A stretch of 39,251 bases of DNA from Methanothrix sp. GTDB lineage: Archaea; Halobacteriota; Methanosarcinia; Methanotrichales; Methanotrichaceae. Below the pieces are notes generated by a model. It saw only the letters and a list, made by a program, of their open reading frames with translations, was not told where the DNA came from and ran no database searches. Positions 14,664 through 23,251 of the stretch are shown piece after piece (position 1 is the first letter of the stretch; each line of letters begins with the position of its first letter). The position numbers and the translations under genes were made by a program. The DNA is taken from contig JAPKYA010000124.1 of assembly GCA_026394565.1 (NCBI GenBank), forward strand, positions 1 through 39,251, written 5' to 3'.

Positions 14664-15835
14664 CCTCTAAACAGCATCTGCTGCAGCTTGGGAATGTTGG
14701 CCAGCCAGTCGTCCAGGATCTCCGTGGCCCCCGCCTCCAGGCTCAACATGTCCACGCCCTCTTTGGGCACGATCTGCACGCTGGCAATATGCGGCTCGTC
14801 GATAGGCTTGCCGATCTGCGACAGCATTTTGATGTAGACCTCTTCAATGCCCTGCACCTCGGCTGCTATCTGCCGGGCCGCCACCGTGCTGAGCAGGTTG
14901 TAGATCTTGCCCACGTGGTTGATGGGATTCTTGCCGCAGGTGGCTTCCAGGCTCATGGGTCGATTGGGTGTGATCATTCCGTTGGCCCTGTTGCCCCGGC
15001 CTACTGCGCCGTCGTCTCCCATCTCTGCGGAAGTGCCCGTGACGGTGATGTAGACCGAGCCCTGTTCGATGTTGTCGGCCACGTTCATCTGCGCATTTAC
15101 CTGGCGCGGCGTGAACTGCTTGGCGTACTCAACGATGTGCTCCACGATGTCTCTCTTCGTGTCCGCATACTCCTTGAGGTTCGCAACATGCCGATCGACC
15201 ATGGCGCAGGCAATGGTCAGGTTAATGGCATCTCCCTGGCGCATGCCCATGACCTTGATGTCCTCGCCTATGGCCGGGACGCTCTTCATGAGCCTCATCA
15301 GCTCGCGCTCAGTATTGAAGACGATGTTCTCAGTCTCGGAGAGAGGCGCATATCCTACGCCAAAGGAGGTGTCGTTGGCTGAGGGAACCTTGCGGCCGAA
15401 GACGTCCCGCAGGTCGGACGAGCCCATGCCGATCTTGGCATCAAGGATGACATGATTGTTGACGTCCAGGTTGGAGAGCGACTCGCTCAAAAGCTTTCTC
15501 CCTGCCTTGATGGCTATGGTGTCCACAGGAATCTCCTCTTCCTTGAAGACCCTTGTGGCGCGGCCCGTGAGGAGTATGTAAAGCGGGCATATGACCTCGC
15601 CGCCTCCAAAGGCGGGCTTGGACCTTCCCGCCACAATCTGCGTCTTGTCGGTGTTGTGATGCAACACCGCTCCAAATCTATCAAGGTATTCCCGGCAAAG
15701 GGCCCGGCTGATGGATTCAGCGAGGCCGTCCGCCACGCTGTCCGGATGTCCAATGCCCTTGCGCTCTACCAGCTCTATTTCCTGCTGCTCCAACGGTCTT
15801 TGATTGAGGCGTTCAACCTTGATATTTCTCTTCAT
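14645..15835 (-). CDS. mat: S-adenosylmethionine synthetase, archaeal type
   Basis: Makes S-adenosylmethionine from ATP and methionine in the cytoplasm. This is the archaeal family, which is very divergent from bacterial MetK. ATG 15835 ([10 protein letters not shown]) is chosen: it gives the normal length of 396 residues and has AGAGG about 7 nt upstream. An upstream in-frame ATG at 15892 would add 19 unconserved residues. Conserved blocks include [72 protein letters not shown] and [22 protein letters not shown]-like CTTTATAC lies at 15858-15865 on the minus strand. It is a single gene with its own terminator. Confidence 0.95.
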   Translation of the reverse strand: MKRNIKVERLNQRPLEQQEIELVERKGIGHPDSVADGLAESISRALCREYLDRFGAVLHHNTDKTQIVAGRSKPAFGGGEVICPLYILLTGRATRVFKEEEIPVDTIAIKAGRKLLSESLSNLDVNNHVILDAKIGMGSSDLRDVFGRKVPSANDTSFGVGYAPLSETENIVFNTERELMRLMKSVPAIGEDIKVMGMRQGDAINLTIACAMVDRHVANLKEYADTKRDIVEHIVEYAKQFTPRQVNAQMNVADNIEQGSVYITVTGTSAEMGDDGAVGRGNRANGMITPNRPMSLEATCGKNPINHVGKIYNLLSTVAARQIAAEVQGIEEVYIKMLSQIGKPIDEPHIASVQIVPKEGVDMLSLEAGATEILDDWLANIPKLQQMLFRGELSTY

Positions 15836-15938
15836 GACCAATCCTCTGAGTACTGTTGTATAAAGATTCTTTGAAGCATTAATGAATTCCAATATCTTAT
15901 TAAGGCTTTGTACTTCCTTGATAAAAAATTCGAAAAAG

Positions 15939-16745
15939 TTACTGGGTGAGTCCCACGCGCCACTTCAGCATCTTGTCTTCCACTACATAGCGGAAGGTGC
16001 GATCTATGGCCAGGCCCAGCAGACCCAGCACAATCATGTACATGAATACCTCATCCATGCGGTAATGGCCGTAAGAGTCCCAGATCTTGAATCCGAGACC
16101 ATTCTTGCTCACCCCGAACATCTCGGCGGCCACCAGGCACATCCAGGCAATTCCCATGGCAATTCTTATGCCGGCTGCGATGGAGGGCAGGGCGAAAGGC
16201 AGGGCGACATACCGGATCAGATCGATATCTTTAGTTGCACCCAAAACTTTTGCCGATTCGACATACACCCGGGGCAGGCTCTTAAAACCCACATAGGTGT
16301 TGATCAATATGGGAAACACCGCTCCGATGAAGATAATGAAACCTGCGGCAGTGTTGGTTATGCCAAACCAGATGATGGCAAAGGGAATCCAGGCCAAGGG
16401 GGGTATGGGGCGCAATATCTCTACAATGGGATCCAAAATATTGTCAAAAAGCTTGAACCATCCCATGATCATTCCGATGGGCAGAGCAATTAGCAACCCA
16501 CCAGCCATGCCGATGGCAAAATGAAGAGAGCTGACCGGCAGGTCCTCGGTGATAATCGACAACCAGTTTTCCATAAAAGCGGCTATTACCTGCAAAAAAC
16601 TGGGCAAAGTCAATTGGTCGTTGACCAGAAAGGCAGCACTCTCCCAGATTGCTATCAATCCAAAAATAGAAAGGGCGGAAATGCCCTGATTTCTCAGGAT
16701 ATTTTTGGTCCTACTGGCTTTTCTCAGCGCCCAACACCTTCTCAT
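15939..16745 (-). CDS. ABC transporter permease, sulfonate/nitrate/taurine type
   Basis: An inner-membrane permease of the SsuC/TauC/NrtB family with six predicted membrane segments in 268 residues. The cytoplasmic EAA loop is clear (SAKVLGATKDIDLIRYVALP), where the transport ATPase would dock. It follows the substrate-binding lipoprotein gene and overlaps it by 35 bp at the chosen ATG (16745). The N-terminal ~12 residues are unconserved-looking, so the true start may be a little downstream. No ATP-binding subunit gene is present on either side, so the ATPase must come from elsewhere in the genome. Confidence 0.88.
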   Translation of the reverse strand: MRRCWALRKASRTKNILRNQGISALSIFGLIAIWESAAFLVNDQLTLPSFLQVIAAFMENWLSIITEDLPVSSLHFAIGMAGGLLIALPIGMIMGWFKLFDNILDPIVEILRPIPPLAWIPFAIIWFGITNTAAGFIIFIGAVFPILINTYVGFKSLPRVYVESAKVLGATKDIDLIRYVALPFALPSIAAGIRIAMGIAWMCLVAAEMFGVSKNGLGFKIWDSYGHYRMDEVFMYMIVLGLLGLAIDRTFRYVVEDKMLKWRVGLTQ

Positions 16746-17739
16746 AGAGACTGGTATCGAAGAGATCCTTTTCAGTCAGCTCCCTCTTGGTATACTTCAT
16801 CTTGTAGTCGACTTTTGCATATTCGACTGTCGAAGGCACCTGGAGGTGCGGATCGCTGACCCACTTGCCATCCCAGTTCTTTACGGAATACTCAATTTCC
16901 GTGAGGTTCGCTTTGGTCCTCTTGGCGAATATCTGTGCCGCCTCATCAGGATGAGCATTGATGTAGTCGGTAGCCTTGATGTGGGTCTTGATGATCTGCT
17001 CTACCAGCTCAGGCTGCTCTTTGATGAGCTTGTCGGTGACCACCAGGCTGCAGCAGGCGTGGTTCGGCCACATCTCGCCCGAGGCTACAGCATGTTTGCC
17101 CTTGCCTTTCAGCTCAATTATGGATGGCGATGGATGCGGCAGCAGGACACCGTCTATCTTGCCTGCGGACAGAGCACTGATAGCGGGTCCCGGGTCCATG
17201 GCTTTAATATCGACCTGGGAGACATTGACATCGTTATCCATGAGCCATTTCTTCATGACAGTGTCCTGAATCGATCCTGGTGGGAATGTGCCTATGGTTA
17301 GGCCTGTCAGAGTTGCCGGTCCATTGTAGACCAGATCCGGCCTGAGGACCAAATCTGAGCCGTTGATGTTGACCGCAGCCACGATCTTGGCCGGCAGTCC
17401 AGCAGATATGGCAGAAATGGGCGGAGCGGTTCCCACATAAGCCATATCCAGCTCCCCGGCAACCATGGCTTGCATCTCCGGAACTCCTGTCGGAAACTCA
17501 AATTCTTTGATCTTTGTTATGCCGAATGGCAATAAATCTTCAGCCCACCAGCCCTTCTCGGAAGCGACCATCTCTGCAATCTGATGGGTACTGGGCTGGT
17601 ACCCTATGCGCAGGGTAGAGATCTTGCCGGACATATTCTCTTGGGCGGAGACATTTTCCTTCTTCTCCGGAGCCGAGATGCAGCCCAGCGACATCACTAC
17701 CACAGCCGCCAGAATGGCCATAATTATGAATTTCTTCAA
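16711..17739 (-). CDS. ABC transporter substrate-binding lipoprotein (SsuA/NMT1-like)
   Basis: Extracytoplasmic binding protein of 342 residues. Signal peptide and lipobox end at MSLGCIS, so Cys20 is the likely lipid-modified residue. It is followed by a Glu/Asn-rich linker and a periplasmic-binding-protein type 2 fold. Characteristic segments are LRIGYQPSTHQIAEMVASEK, GELDMAYVGTAPPISAISAG, KIDGVLLPHPSPSIIELKGK and HACCSLVVTDKLIKEQPELV. The family takes up sulfonates, taurine, nitrate or thiamine precursors. Ligand cannot be read from sequence, but the coenzyme M genes next door make a sulfonate attractive. It is divergent from the DUF39-ferredoxin gene at 17923 across 183 bp. Confidence 0.88.
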   Translation of the reverse strand: MKKFIIMAILAAVVVMSLGCISAPEKKENVSAQENMSGKISTLRIGYQPSTHQIAEMVASEKGWWAEDLLPFGITKIKEFEFPTGVPEMQAMVAGELDMAYVGTAPPISAISAGLPAKIVAAVNINGSDLVLRPDLVYNGPATLTGLTIGTFPPGSIQDTVMKKWLMDNDVNVSQVDIKAMDPGPAISALSAGKIDGVLLPHPSPSIIELKGKGKHAVASGEMWPNHACCSLVVTDKLIKEQPELVEQIIKTHIKATDYINAHPDEAAQIFAKRTKANLTEIEYSVKNWDGKWVSDPHLQVPSTVEYAKVDYKMKYTKRELTEKDLFDTSLYEKVLGAEKSQ

Positions 17740-17922
17740 ATGCGATCACCTGAGTTGCGACTTTGCCCACTGCAGAGAACGATCGGTATAAAGCAGTTTC
17801 CAGCCATTAGGCATTATTTTCTCAGATTGGATAATCTGCAGAAATAATCCCACAATAGTATTAATAGGACCTGAAGCAGGGCGAAAAGCGTTTCTAGAAG
17901 CACTGGTTCGGCTTCATAATAT

Positions 17923-19206
17923 ATGGTTGGATCTTATTCTGAGATATTGGGAAAGGTTGAGCGGGGCGAGGCTGTCGTTATCACGGCTCAAGAAGTCGCA
18001 AAGCTTGTAGAGTCAGGCGAAAGCAACCGTCTCTCCGAGGTCGACGTTGTCACCACTGCCACCCGAGCGGTGATGAGCGGCACCTACGCCGTACTCTCCT
18101 TTCCCGTGGCCGGGCCGGCATCATTTCTGCGAGCCAAGAGGGTCTGGATCAACGACATAGCCGCAGAGGTCGGGCCCTGCCCCAACGAGAACCTGGGCGT
18201 ATTGGATTTGCTGGTCCTCGGAACGGCCCACAGTCAGAGCCGGCCCAATTATGGGGGAGGCCATCTCTTTCGCGATCTTGTGGAGAGAAAGATAGTTCAC
18301 GTCGATGTGGAGACAAACGAAGGACGCACCCTTTCGGCTGAGGTCGGACTGGATGAGATGCCATATGCCCGGCTCTTTGGATCGCGTCACGCCTTCAAGA
18401 ATTACTCGGCCTTTGTCAATGCCGGAAAAGAGCCGGTCAATACCATCTTTCACTCCCGCGGCTTTGCCCCTCACTGTAAGGAGGCGACATTCTCCGGCTG
18501 CGGCCGGATAAATCCCTTAAAAAATGATCCGCTACTGGAGAGCATCGGCATAGGAACGCGCATTCTCATGAACGGCGCCGAGGGCTATGTTTTAGGCACA
18601 GGCACCCGCAGCAGCAAAGAGCGGCCCAATCTCTCCGGCTTTGCCGATATGCACAAAATGGTGCCGGAGTTGATGGGCGGCTTTGCCACCTCCGCCGGCC
18701 CGGAGTGCATCTGCTCCTGGGCCGTGCCCATTCCCGTTATCAGCAAGACAATTTTAGCGGAGATGGCGAGACCAGACAGAGACATTGCCATGCCTGTGAA
18801 CGATGTCAACAGCAGGACAGTCATCGGCCAGGCCGACTACGGTGATGTCTGGACGGATGTGGACCTGGAGGTGGAGTTTGAACCGCAGAAGTGCACGAGC
18901 TGCCACCCTTGCCCCGTGGTGGAGGCGTGCCCCATGAAGGCGGTGAAGAGCGAAACAGGCAGTGTCTGCCGGGAGGAAGCTCTATGCTTCCATTGCGGCC
19001 TGTGCGTCACCAAGTGCCCTTCAGGAGCCTTCCGATGCCGCCTGGGAGCCATCCGTCTGCAGACAAAAGCAGGTATGGTCAAGACGATCCCAGTGGTGCT
19101 GCGCCAATCGGATCGGCTGCGGGCTATAAGGCAGGCGGAGGAGCTGAAGAGAAGGATACGAGACGGCTCCTTCAAGATATCTCAGCCGGTCGAGCGGATT
19201 TCCTAA
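17923..19206 (+). CDS. DUF39 protein with C-terminal 2x[4Fe-4S] ferredoxin (methanogenesis marker 16 type)
   Basis: A 427-residue fusion of a DUF39 (COG1900) domain (about 1-310) with a bacterial-type ferredoxin domain. Two CxxCxxCxxxCP-like motifs bind [4Fe-4S]: Cys324 onward (CTSCHPCPVVEACP) and Cys355 onward (CFHCGLCVTKCP). DUF39 contains conserved cysteines in HCKEATFSGCGR and AGPECICSW. COG1900 relatives in Methanosarcina convert aspartate semialdehyde to homocysteine using sulfide. The ferredoxin-fused branch is known as methanogenesis marker 16 and has been proposed to add sulfur in coenzyme M synthesis. Its 3' end overlaps comE by 35 bp in convergent orientation, which supports that proposal. 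ATG 17923 has no Shine-Dalgarno sequence. The exact reaction is inferred. Confidence 0.85.
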   Translation: MVGSYSEILGKVERGEAVVITAQEVAKLVESGESNRLSEVDVVTTATRAVMSGTYAVLSFPVAGPASFLRAKRVWINDIAAEVGPCPNENLGVLDLLVLGTAHSQSRPNYGGGHLFRDLVERKIVHVDVETNEGRTLSAEVGLDEMPYARLFGSRHAFKNYSAFVNAGKEPVNTIFHSRGFAPHCKEATFSGCGRINPLKNDPLLESIGIGTRILMNGAEGYVLGTGTRSSKERPNLSGFADMHKMVPELMGGFATSAGPECICSWAVPIPVISKTILAEMARPDRDIAMPVNDVNSRTVIGQADYGDVWTDVDLEVEFEPQKCTSCHPCPVVEACPMKAVKSETGSVCREEALCFHCGLCVTKCPSGAFRCRLGAIRLQTKAGMVKTIPVVLRQSDRLRAIRQAEELKRRIRDGSFKISQPVERIS

Positions 19207-19732
19207 ACCGTTCTATTATCTTTTCCGGAGATAGTTCGATGATGGGGACGTCAGCATTGCCCGGCTCCACCTTTATTATTACCACTCCGAAGTCCGGAAA
19301 GGCCCCAGGCAGATCCTCAACCTTATCGACCCTCTTGACATTCTCAACGCCTGCCGCTTTCGCCAGGGCGAAAAGGTCAGTGCCAAGATGGGTGCAGGTG
19401 GGCTGCGAGCCGGTGGAGCCATAGCAGCAGTTGTCCAGGATCACCAGCAAATAATTTTCGGGCGCATGATGAGCGATGGTGGCCAGCGTCCCCAGGTTCA
19501 TGAGCACTGAGCCGTCTCCGTCCAGGACCATAACCTTTCTCTCCGGCCTGGCCAACGCCAGGCCCAGGCCGATGGAAGAGGCGAGGCCCATGGAGCCGAG
19601 CATGTAGAAATTTTCCGGGCGATCTTTAACCGAGAAAAGCTCCCGGCTGGGATAGCCGATGTTGCAAACCAGCAGGGCATTTTGTGCCTCCGCCGCCTCT
19701 GCCGCCAGGGCTATGGCTTCAATGCGCTTCAT
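19172..19732 (-). CDS. comE: Sulfopyruvate decarboxylase, beta subunit (ComE)
   Basis: TPP-binding subunit of the ComDE enzyme that converts 3-sulfopyruvate to sulfoacetaldehyde in coenzyme M synthesis. ATG 19732 (MKRIEAIALAAEAAE) is chosen because it overlaps the comD stop by 4 bp (ATGA) and gives 186 residues, the family length. The open frame further upstream is comD read in another frame. The TPP motif is intact, from GDGSVLMNLGTL to ILDN. Other marks are FYMLGSMGLASSIGLGLALA and NCCYGSTGSQPTCTHLG. The end of the gene overlaps the convergent DUF39-ferredoxin gene by 35 bp. Confidence 0.93.
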   Translation of the reverse strand: MKRIEAIALAAEAAEAQNALLVCNIGYPSRELFSVKDRPENFYMLGSMGLASSIGLGLALARPERKVMVLDGDGSVLMNLGTLATIAHHAPENYLLVILDNCCYGSTGSQPTCTHLGTDLFALAKAAGVENVKRVDKVEDLPGAFPDFGVVIIKVEPGNADVPIIELSPEKIIERFRKSARPAEIS

Positions 19733-20244
19733 TTTTGCCTCCAAAACTCTAAATCCAGGAGCACAGCAACGGGGCGGCGGCCCGCCGCAGCCTGGCTCCA
19801 GGCCTGCGCCACCGTCTCCTCCGCTTGCGCGGGCAGGGGTCGGAAATGCAAAATGCCCATGGCGTCCAGCAAAGGAACCGTGAGGCGGCCCATGGGCACC
19901 TGACCGATAACTGGCTCGCCCACGCCGCCGCGGTGGCTGATGATCATGAGCAGAGGAATGCCATAGAGCATGTCCAGCGAGGCCAGGGCATTGATGCTGT
20001 TTCCCAGGCCCGAGTTTTGCATGAGCAGAGCGGGCCGCCGCCCGCCAATCCAGGCCCCGGCACACAGGCCCACCCCTTCCTCCTCGCGGGTGACAGGAAC
20101 GTGGATGATATCCGGGTCGCCGCCGACCAGGGCGAGCAGCTCTTGCAGGTTGACGCAGGGCACAGAGGTCGCGAAGTTGATGCCGGCGTGCTTAAGGCCG
20201 TGATAAATAGCTAGTGTCGAAGATGTCATATTGCTTTCTGCCAA
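19729..20244 (-). CDS. comD: Sulfopyruvate decarboxylase, alpha subunit (ComD)
   Basis: Pyrimidine-binding subunit of ComDE, 171 residues. Typical features are the N-terminal TLAIYHGLKHAGINFATSVP, the block VPVTREEEGVGLCAGAWIGG with the glutamate that activates TPP, QNSGLGNSINAL and LLMIISHRGGVGEPVIGQVP. The end overlaps comE by 4 bp, so the subunits are translated together. The start could be ATG 20244 or ATG 20229 (MTSSTLAIYHG). Neither has a clear Shine-Dalgarno sequence. Confidence 0.93.
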   Translation of the reverse strand: MAESNMTSSTLAIYHGLKHAGINFATSVPCVNLQELLALVGGDPDIIHVPVTREEEGVGLCAGAWIGGRRPALLMQNSGLGNSINALASLDMLYGIPLLMIISHRGGVGEPVIGQVPMGRLTVPLLDAMGILHFRPLPAQAEETVAQAWSQAAAGRRPVAVLLDLEFWRQK

Positions 20245-20258
20245 TATCCATTGTTTTC

Positions 20259-20270
20259 AATTGATCAATT
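20259..20270. promoter_or_regulatory. AATTGATCAATT palindrome upstream of comD
   Basis: A perfect 12-bp palindrome lies 15-26 bp before the comD start codon. It would overlap the leader or transcription start of comDE and may be an operator. It could equally be chance in AT-rich sequence. The rest of the 220-bp gap up to 20464 is AT-rich and would hold the divergent promoters of comDE and of the DUF2589 gene. I see no other definite element in it. Confidence 0.25.
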
Positions 20271-20464
20271 CTATCCAGGAGGTTCTTAGTGTTTCTTCGC
20301 CTGCTTTTCTTCTTCAATTACCATTACATGCATATTAACTATTTAAGTTTAATTTAACAACCAGGATTTTAGTATTTAGACATTTTTGAGACGTTAAGAC
20401 ACAAAGTTTAACATTGATTAATGCTAACAAAATCTAGAGAAAAGAACTCTGGAGTTGATTGAAT

Positions 20465-21280
20465 ATGCCCGTATCAGGAAGGGAAATCGCAACCCTGGAT
20501 TTTGCGAATCTTATCGGCGGACCCTTAAACGCCGTTGTCGAAGCACAGGCAAAGTCGGCTATAACCACGGCCAATTTTATAAAGGAAGTGGGTTTTACAA
20601 AAGATGGGAAAGTAATTAATGTCGATTTTACATATAACCGTAAAAACGATGATGGAGAAGACCAGCAGTTCACGCTAACTGTTCCTTTCCTTACAATGCT
20701 GCCTGTGCCATATATTTCGATAGTAGATGCAGTAATAGAATTCAACGCCAAGATCACCTCTATCAATGAGTCCCATATGGAGGATAACTTTTCGCAGCAG
20801 TTGGATGTAGAGGCAGGAGGAAAGTTATGGTTTATTACCGCCAAGGTACAATCAAAGACTGCGTACCAGAAGAAGAGCGCTACATCTGAGAGAGAGGAGC
20901 GCACTTTCGACATGCATGTACGCGTTGAAGCAAAGAACCAGGACATGCCATCAGGTACAGAACGCATACTTACACTTCTGGAAAATTCAATCGGTGAGAA
21001 GAAAGGGCCGCGTGTGGCGATTTTGAGAATTTTGAAAAAAGAGACGAAAGAATTAACAGTTGAAACAGATAAGGACCTAGATACTCTACAGAAACTTACT
21101 TTCTCTGCAACGGGTACTAACAATAAGGCAAAAGAATTTACGATATTAACCGTTGATAAGAATAAAAATACAATCACACTTAACGAGGAAATAAACAATT
21201 CATATCTACACAAGAGCATCGATGTACCGCTTCCAAAAGAAACATCAAAAGAACCAGAAAAAGAACCAGAAAAAAAATAA
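20465..21280 (+). CDS. DUF2589-domain protein, first gene of a three-gene unit
   Basis: A 271-residue protein with a clear DUF2589-like N-terminal domain: LDFANLIGGPLNAVVEAQAK, SAITTANFIKEVGF, then LTVPFLTMLPVPYISIVDAV and IEFNAKIT. No function is known to me for this family. It has no signal peptide or membrane helix. The C-terminal half is lysine- and threonine-rich, possibly a second small beta domain (KELTVETDKDLDTLQKLTFS), and ends in EPEKEPEKK. ATG 20465 is preferred, with GGAG 10 nt upstream; a TTG at 20459 is also in frame. The last codons form a run of eight A at 21270-21277 just before TAA, and the -1 frame beyond it encodes a short amphipathic helix. It is AT-rich relative to comDE. 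Confidence 0.8.
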   Translation: MPVSGREIATLDFANLIGGPLNAVVEAQAKSAITTANFIKEVGFTKDGKVINVDFTYNRKNDDGEDQQFTLTVPFLTMLPVPYISIVDAVIEFNAKITSINESHMEDNFSQQLDVEAGGKLWFITAKVQSKTAYQKKSATSEREERTFDMHVRVEAKNQDMPSGTERILTLLENSIGEKKGPRVAILRILKKETKELTVETDKDLDTLQKLTFSATGTNNKAKEFTILTVDKNKNTITLNEEINNSYLHKSIDVPLPKETSKEPEKEPEKK

Positions 21281-21380
21281 CTGATGTCCTTGAGGGAATC
21301 GGCGGAATCCTAGCTAAGTTGGAGTAGGGCCGTTGGAAGTCGCAGTCCTGTGGCCTTTATTTATTTGCTGAGGTGCAGAG

Positions 21381-22412
21381 ATGGACGAAAAAACGAAAAC
21401 AAAATTATCCGATGTCCTTGGGGCATTTGTCACCAGCGTGGCTTATGGCAGAAACGTCTCTGATGTGCAAGCGCTGCGCATAGCTCTCAACTACCAAAAA
21501 AATGTTCTTCTACAGGGCCTCCCTGTTCCCAGGCTCAGATTGTCTCAGGTAAGCATAAGTCTACCTGTTATTTTAACGAAAGTATTGCCTGGGGAGCCAC
21601 CGAGATGGAATAGTCCGGAAGAAATCACTAAGGTTGCATCCACCTCTTTTCAAACAGAAATTGAGGATGAATTGAAACGTCTTGATTATTTGGAACGATT
21701 AAAAAATCCAATTAAAGAGGAGAAGGATTTATACGAGCGATATAAAAGATTCTTGCTGTTTTCAAAAGACCCAGAAGAATATATAAAGAAGACGGATACA
21801 CCAGAATCTCAGAAATATAAAAAAGAAATTGCCGAAGAGGAAATTACCTCTGCTTATGAGAGCTTTGAAAAAGTTTTGCGTTCGAGGTTGAATCGTGCTT
21901 TTTTAAAACTGGAGATGGATGATAGTTCAAATATTGATGTGGCCATTCGCTACACGGTGGGAGAGACTGTCGAGAGTGCTTTTCGCGATGTAATGAGCGA
22001 GTTTTTCTTCCGTTATGCGGAATACAGAATCAAGGTGGAAAAAATAGAACCTAATAAAGAAATGGAAAATGAAGGCTCGGAAATAGAATCTGAGAAATCA
22101 AATCAAATGGCCGCCGATATCCGTCCTAAATTTGATGAGAAAATGGCAAGAAAAGGCTCGGAAAAAATCATGGAATCTGAGATTACAGAACGAATGATCG
22201 CCGATATTCGTCCGCTGGTCGAAAAAGCAGCGATAGATAAGCCAAGCATTCCACCAGATTTCTATATAGAGGTGGATACAGACAGCATAAAAAATGCCGG
22301 TGGAGGGCCAGACGCTGTCACGCGGCTCAGTATCGTTATGCATGAAGAAGGTCTTGAATGGTTATCCGAAGAACGAGAGGGATTAAAGACCAAGAGGTTA
22401 ATGCCGGAATAA
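21381..22412 (+). CDS. Uncharacterised DUF2589-partner protein
   Basis: Unrecognised, 343 residues, soluble and highly charged. The N-terminal ~70 residues echo the DUF2589 core of the preceding gene: LSDVLGAFVTSVAYGR, a linker, then LPVPRLRLSQVSISLPVILTKV, compared with LPVPYISIVDAVIEFNAKIT upstream. A long helical middle (about 90-220) is Lys/Glu-rich. Around 230-285 a 27-residue unit is tandemly repeated (GSEIESEKSNQMAADIRPKF, then GSEKIMESEITERMIADIRP). The C-terminal part is beta-like (DFYIEVDTDSIKNAGGGPDA). GAGGTG 5 nt before the ATG is a good ribosome-binding site. It ends 1 nt before the third gene. The gene pair and shared motif suggest two related subunits of one complex. Confidence 0.65.
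   Translation: MDEKTKTKLSDVLGAFVTSVAYGRNVSDVQALRIALNYQKNVLLQGLPVPRLRLSQVSISLPVILTKVLPGEPPRWNSPEEITKVASTSFQTEIEDELKRLDYLERLKNPIKEEKDLYERYKRFLLFSKDPEEYIKKTDTPESQKYKKEIAEEEITSAYESFEKVLRSRLNRAFLKLEMDDSSNIDVAIRYTVGETVESAFRDVMSEFFFRYAEYRIKVEKIEPNKEMENEGSEIESEKSNQMAADIRPKFDEKMARKGSEKIMESEITERMIADIRPLVEKAAIDKPSIPPDFYIEVDTDSIKNAGGGPDAVTRLSIVMHEEGLEWLSEEREGLKTKRLMPE
22055..22220 (+). repeat. 81-bp tandem duplication inside the 21381 gene
   Basis: AAGGCTCGG recurs at 22072-22080 and 22153-22161, 81 bp (27 codons) apart. The surrounding protein units align as EGSEIESEKSNQMAADIRPK and KGSEKIMESEITERMIADIRP. The period is a multiple of three, so the frame is kept. The copies have diverged. Confidence 0.65.
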
Positions 22413-22413
22413 G

Positions 22414-23010
22414 ATGATCCTCTGTGTCCAAATTGAAAAGCTTGGTTCTCAACTGAGCAAATTAGCGCAACTCATGGATAAGTATCAGCGCGGTGAGCCT
22501 AGTTTCGCGGACGATGCACTTAAATGGCTTGAAGAATCAGAAAAAACAATAAGCACACTGCGACTGCCAGAGGGGTCTGAAATGTCTGCCCTTCGTGGCC
22601 GAATCATAAAGGCTGCAAGTGTTTCAAGCAATACAGAAGGACACTCAACTCGAGGGGCTCAACGGCTGGCCCGCGGCGCCGCAGCCGCAGAGTCACTGGA
22701 GCGTGCTGAGGCAATCATGCGCGGGCGCTTGCACTCTTCTGAAGAGCGCCTCCGGCTTTTTGAGGAGAAACTCTGCGAAGGGATGACGGCATTGATGCTC
22801 CAAACGCCTCTACCAGAAAAGACGCTTCCGAATATGGAACGGTTGAAGTATGTATGGGAGCTACTGAGGGAGCAGCAGTCCACACGACCTCTCGCACTCT
22901 ATCTGGCAGCGTCTCTTTCTCCATCTGATCGCAGTTTCATTCTTGACCGAGTTTTAAATCGCGTCTATAATGAAGAGCTAGGAGAATTGCCCTCATTATC
23001 AGAGCAATAA
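22414..23010 (+). CDS. Uncharacterised helical protein, third gene of the DUF2589 unit
   Basis: Unrecognised, 198 residues, almost entirely alpha-helical and charged, with no signal peptide or membrane segment. Helices include LEKAEKTISTLRLPEG-type segments near the start, an alanine/arginine-rich stretch (RGAQRLARGAAAAESLERAE), AIMRGRLHSSEERLRLFEEK and a C-terminal SPSDRSFILDRVLNRVYNEE. It starts 1 nt after the stop of the previous gene, so the two are almost certainly translated together. GC content rises compared with the two upstream genes. A structural or adaptor role is possible, but this is a guess. Confidence 0.65.
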   Translation: MILCVQIEKLGSQLSKLAQLMDKYQRGEPSFADDALKWLEESEKTISTLRLPEGSEMSALRGRIIKAASVSSNTEGHSTRGAQRLARGAAAAESLERAEAIMRGRLHSSEERLRLFEEKLCEGMTALMLQTPLPEKTLPNMERLKYVWELLREQQSTRPLALYLAASLSPSDRSFILDRVLNRVYNEELGELPSLSEQ

Positions 23011-23251
23011 ATAGATTTGATCGTAATGCAGTAATTGGTTGACATTTTGGTCGCCGCCTAATGCTTGAGACAATGGTCAATCCCACTCAGGTATTGCTTT
23101 CGGACAAACCGCATGTTATGACGCTATGACCTTTGGTATATCCAATACCCATCAAGGAGTTTTATGCTTTTTCCGATATTTTATAACTTTACAAGAAAAT
23201 TTAAATCCTAAAGATAACTCAGTACTAAAAATAGGTACATTGGTGATATGA

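Noticed and set aside
19733-20065. N-terminal extension of comE to an upstream start
   Set aside because: The extension is comD read in another frame. The ATG at 19732 overlapping the comD stop gives the normal ComE length.
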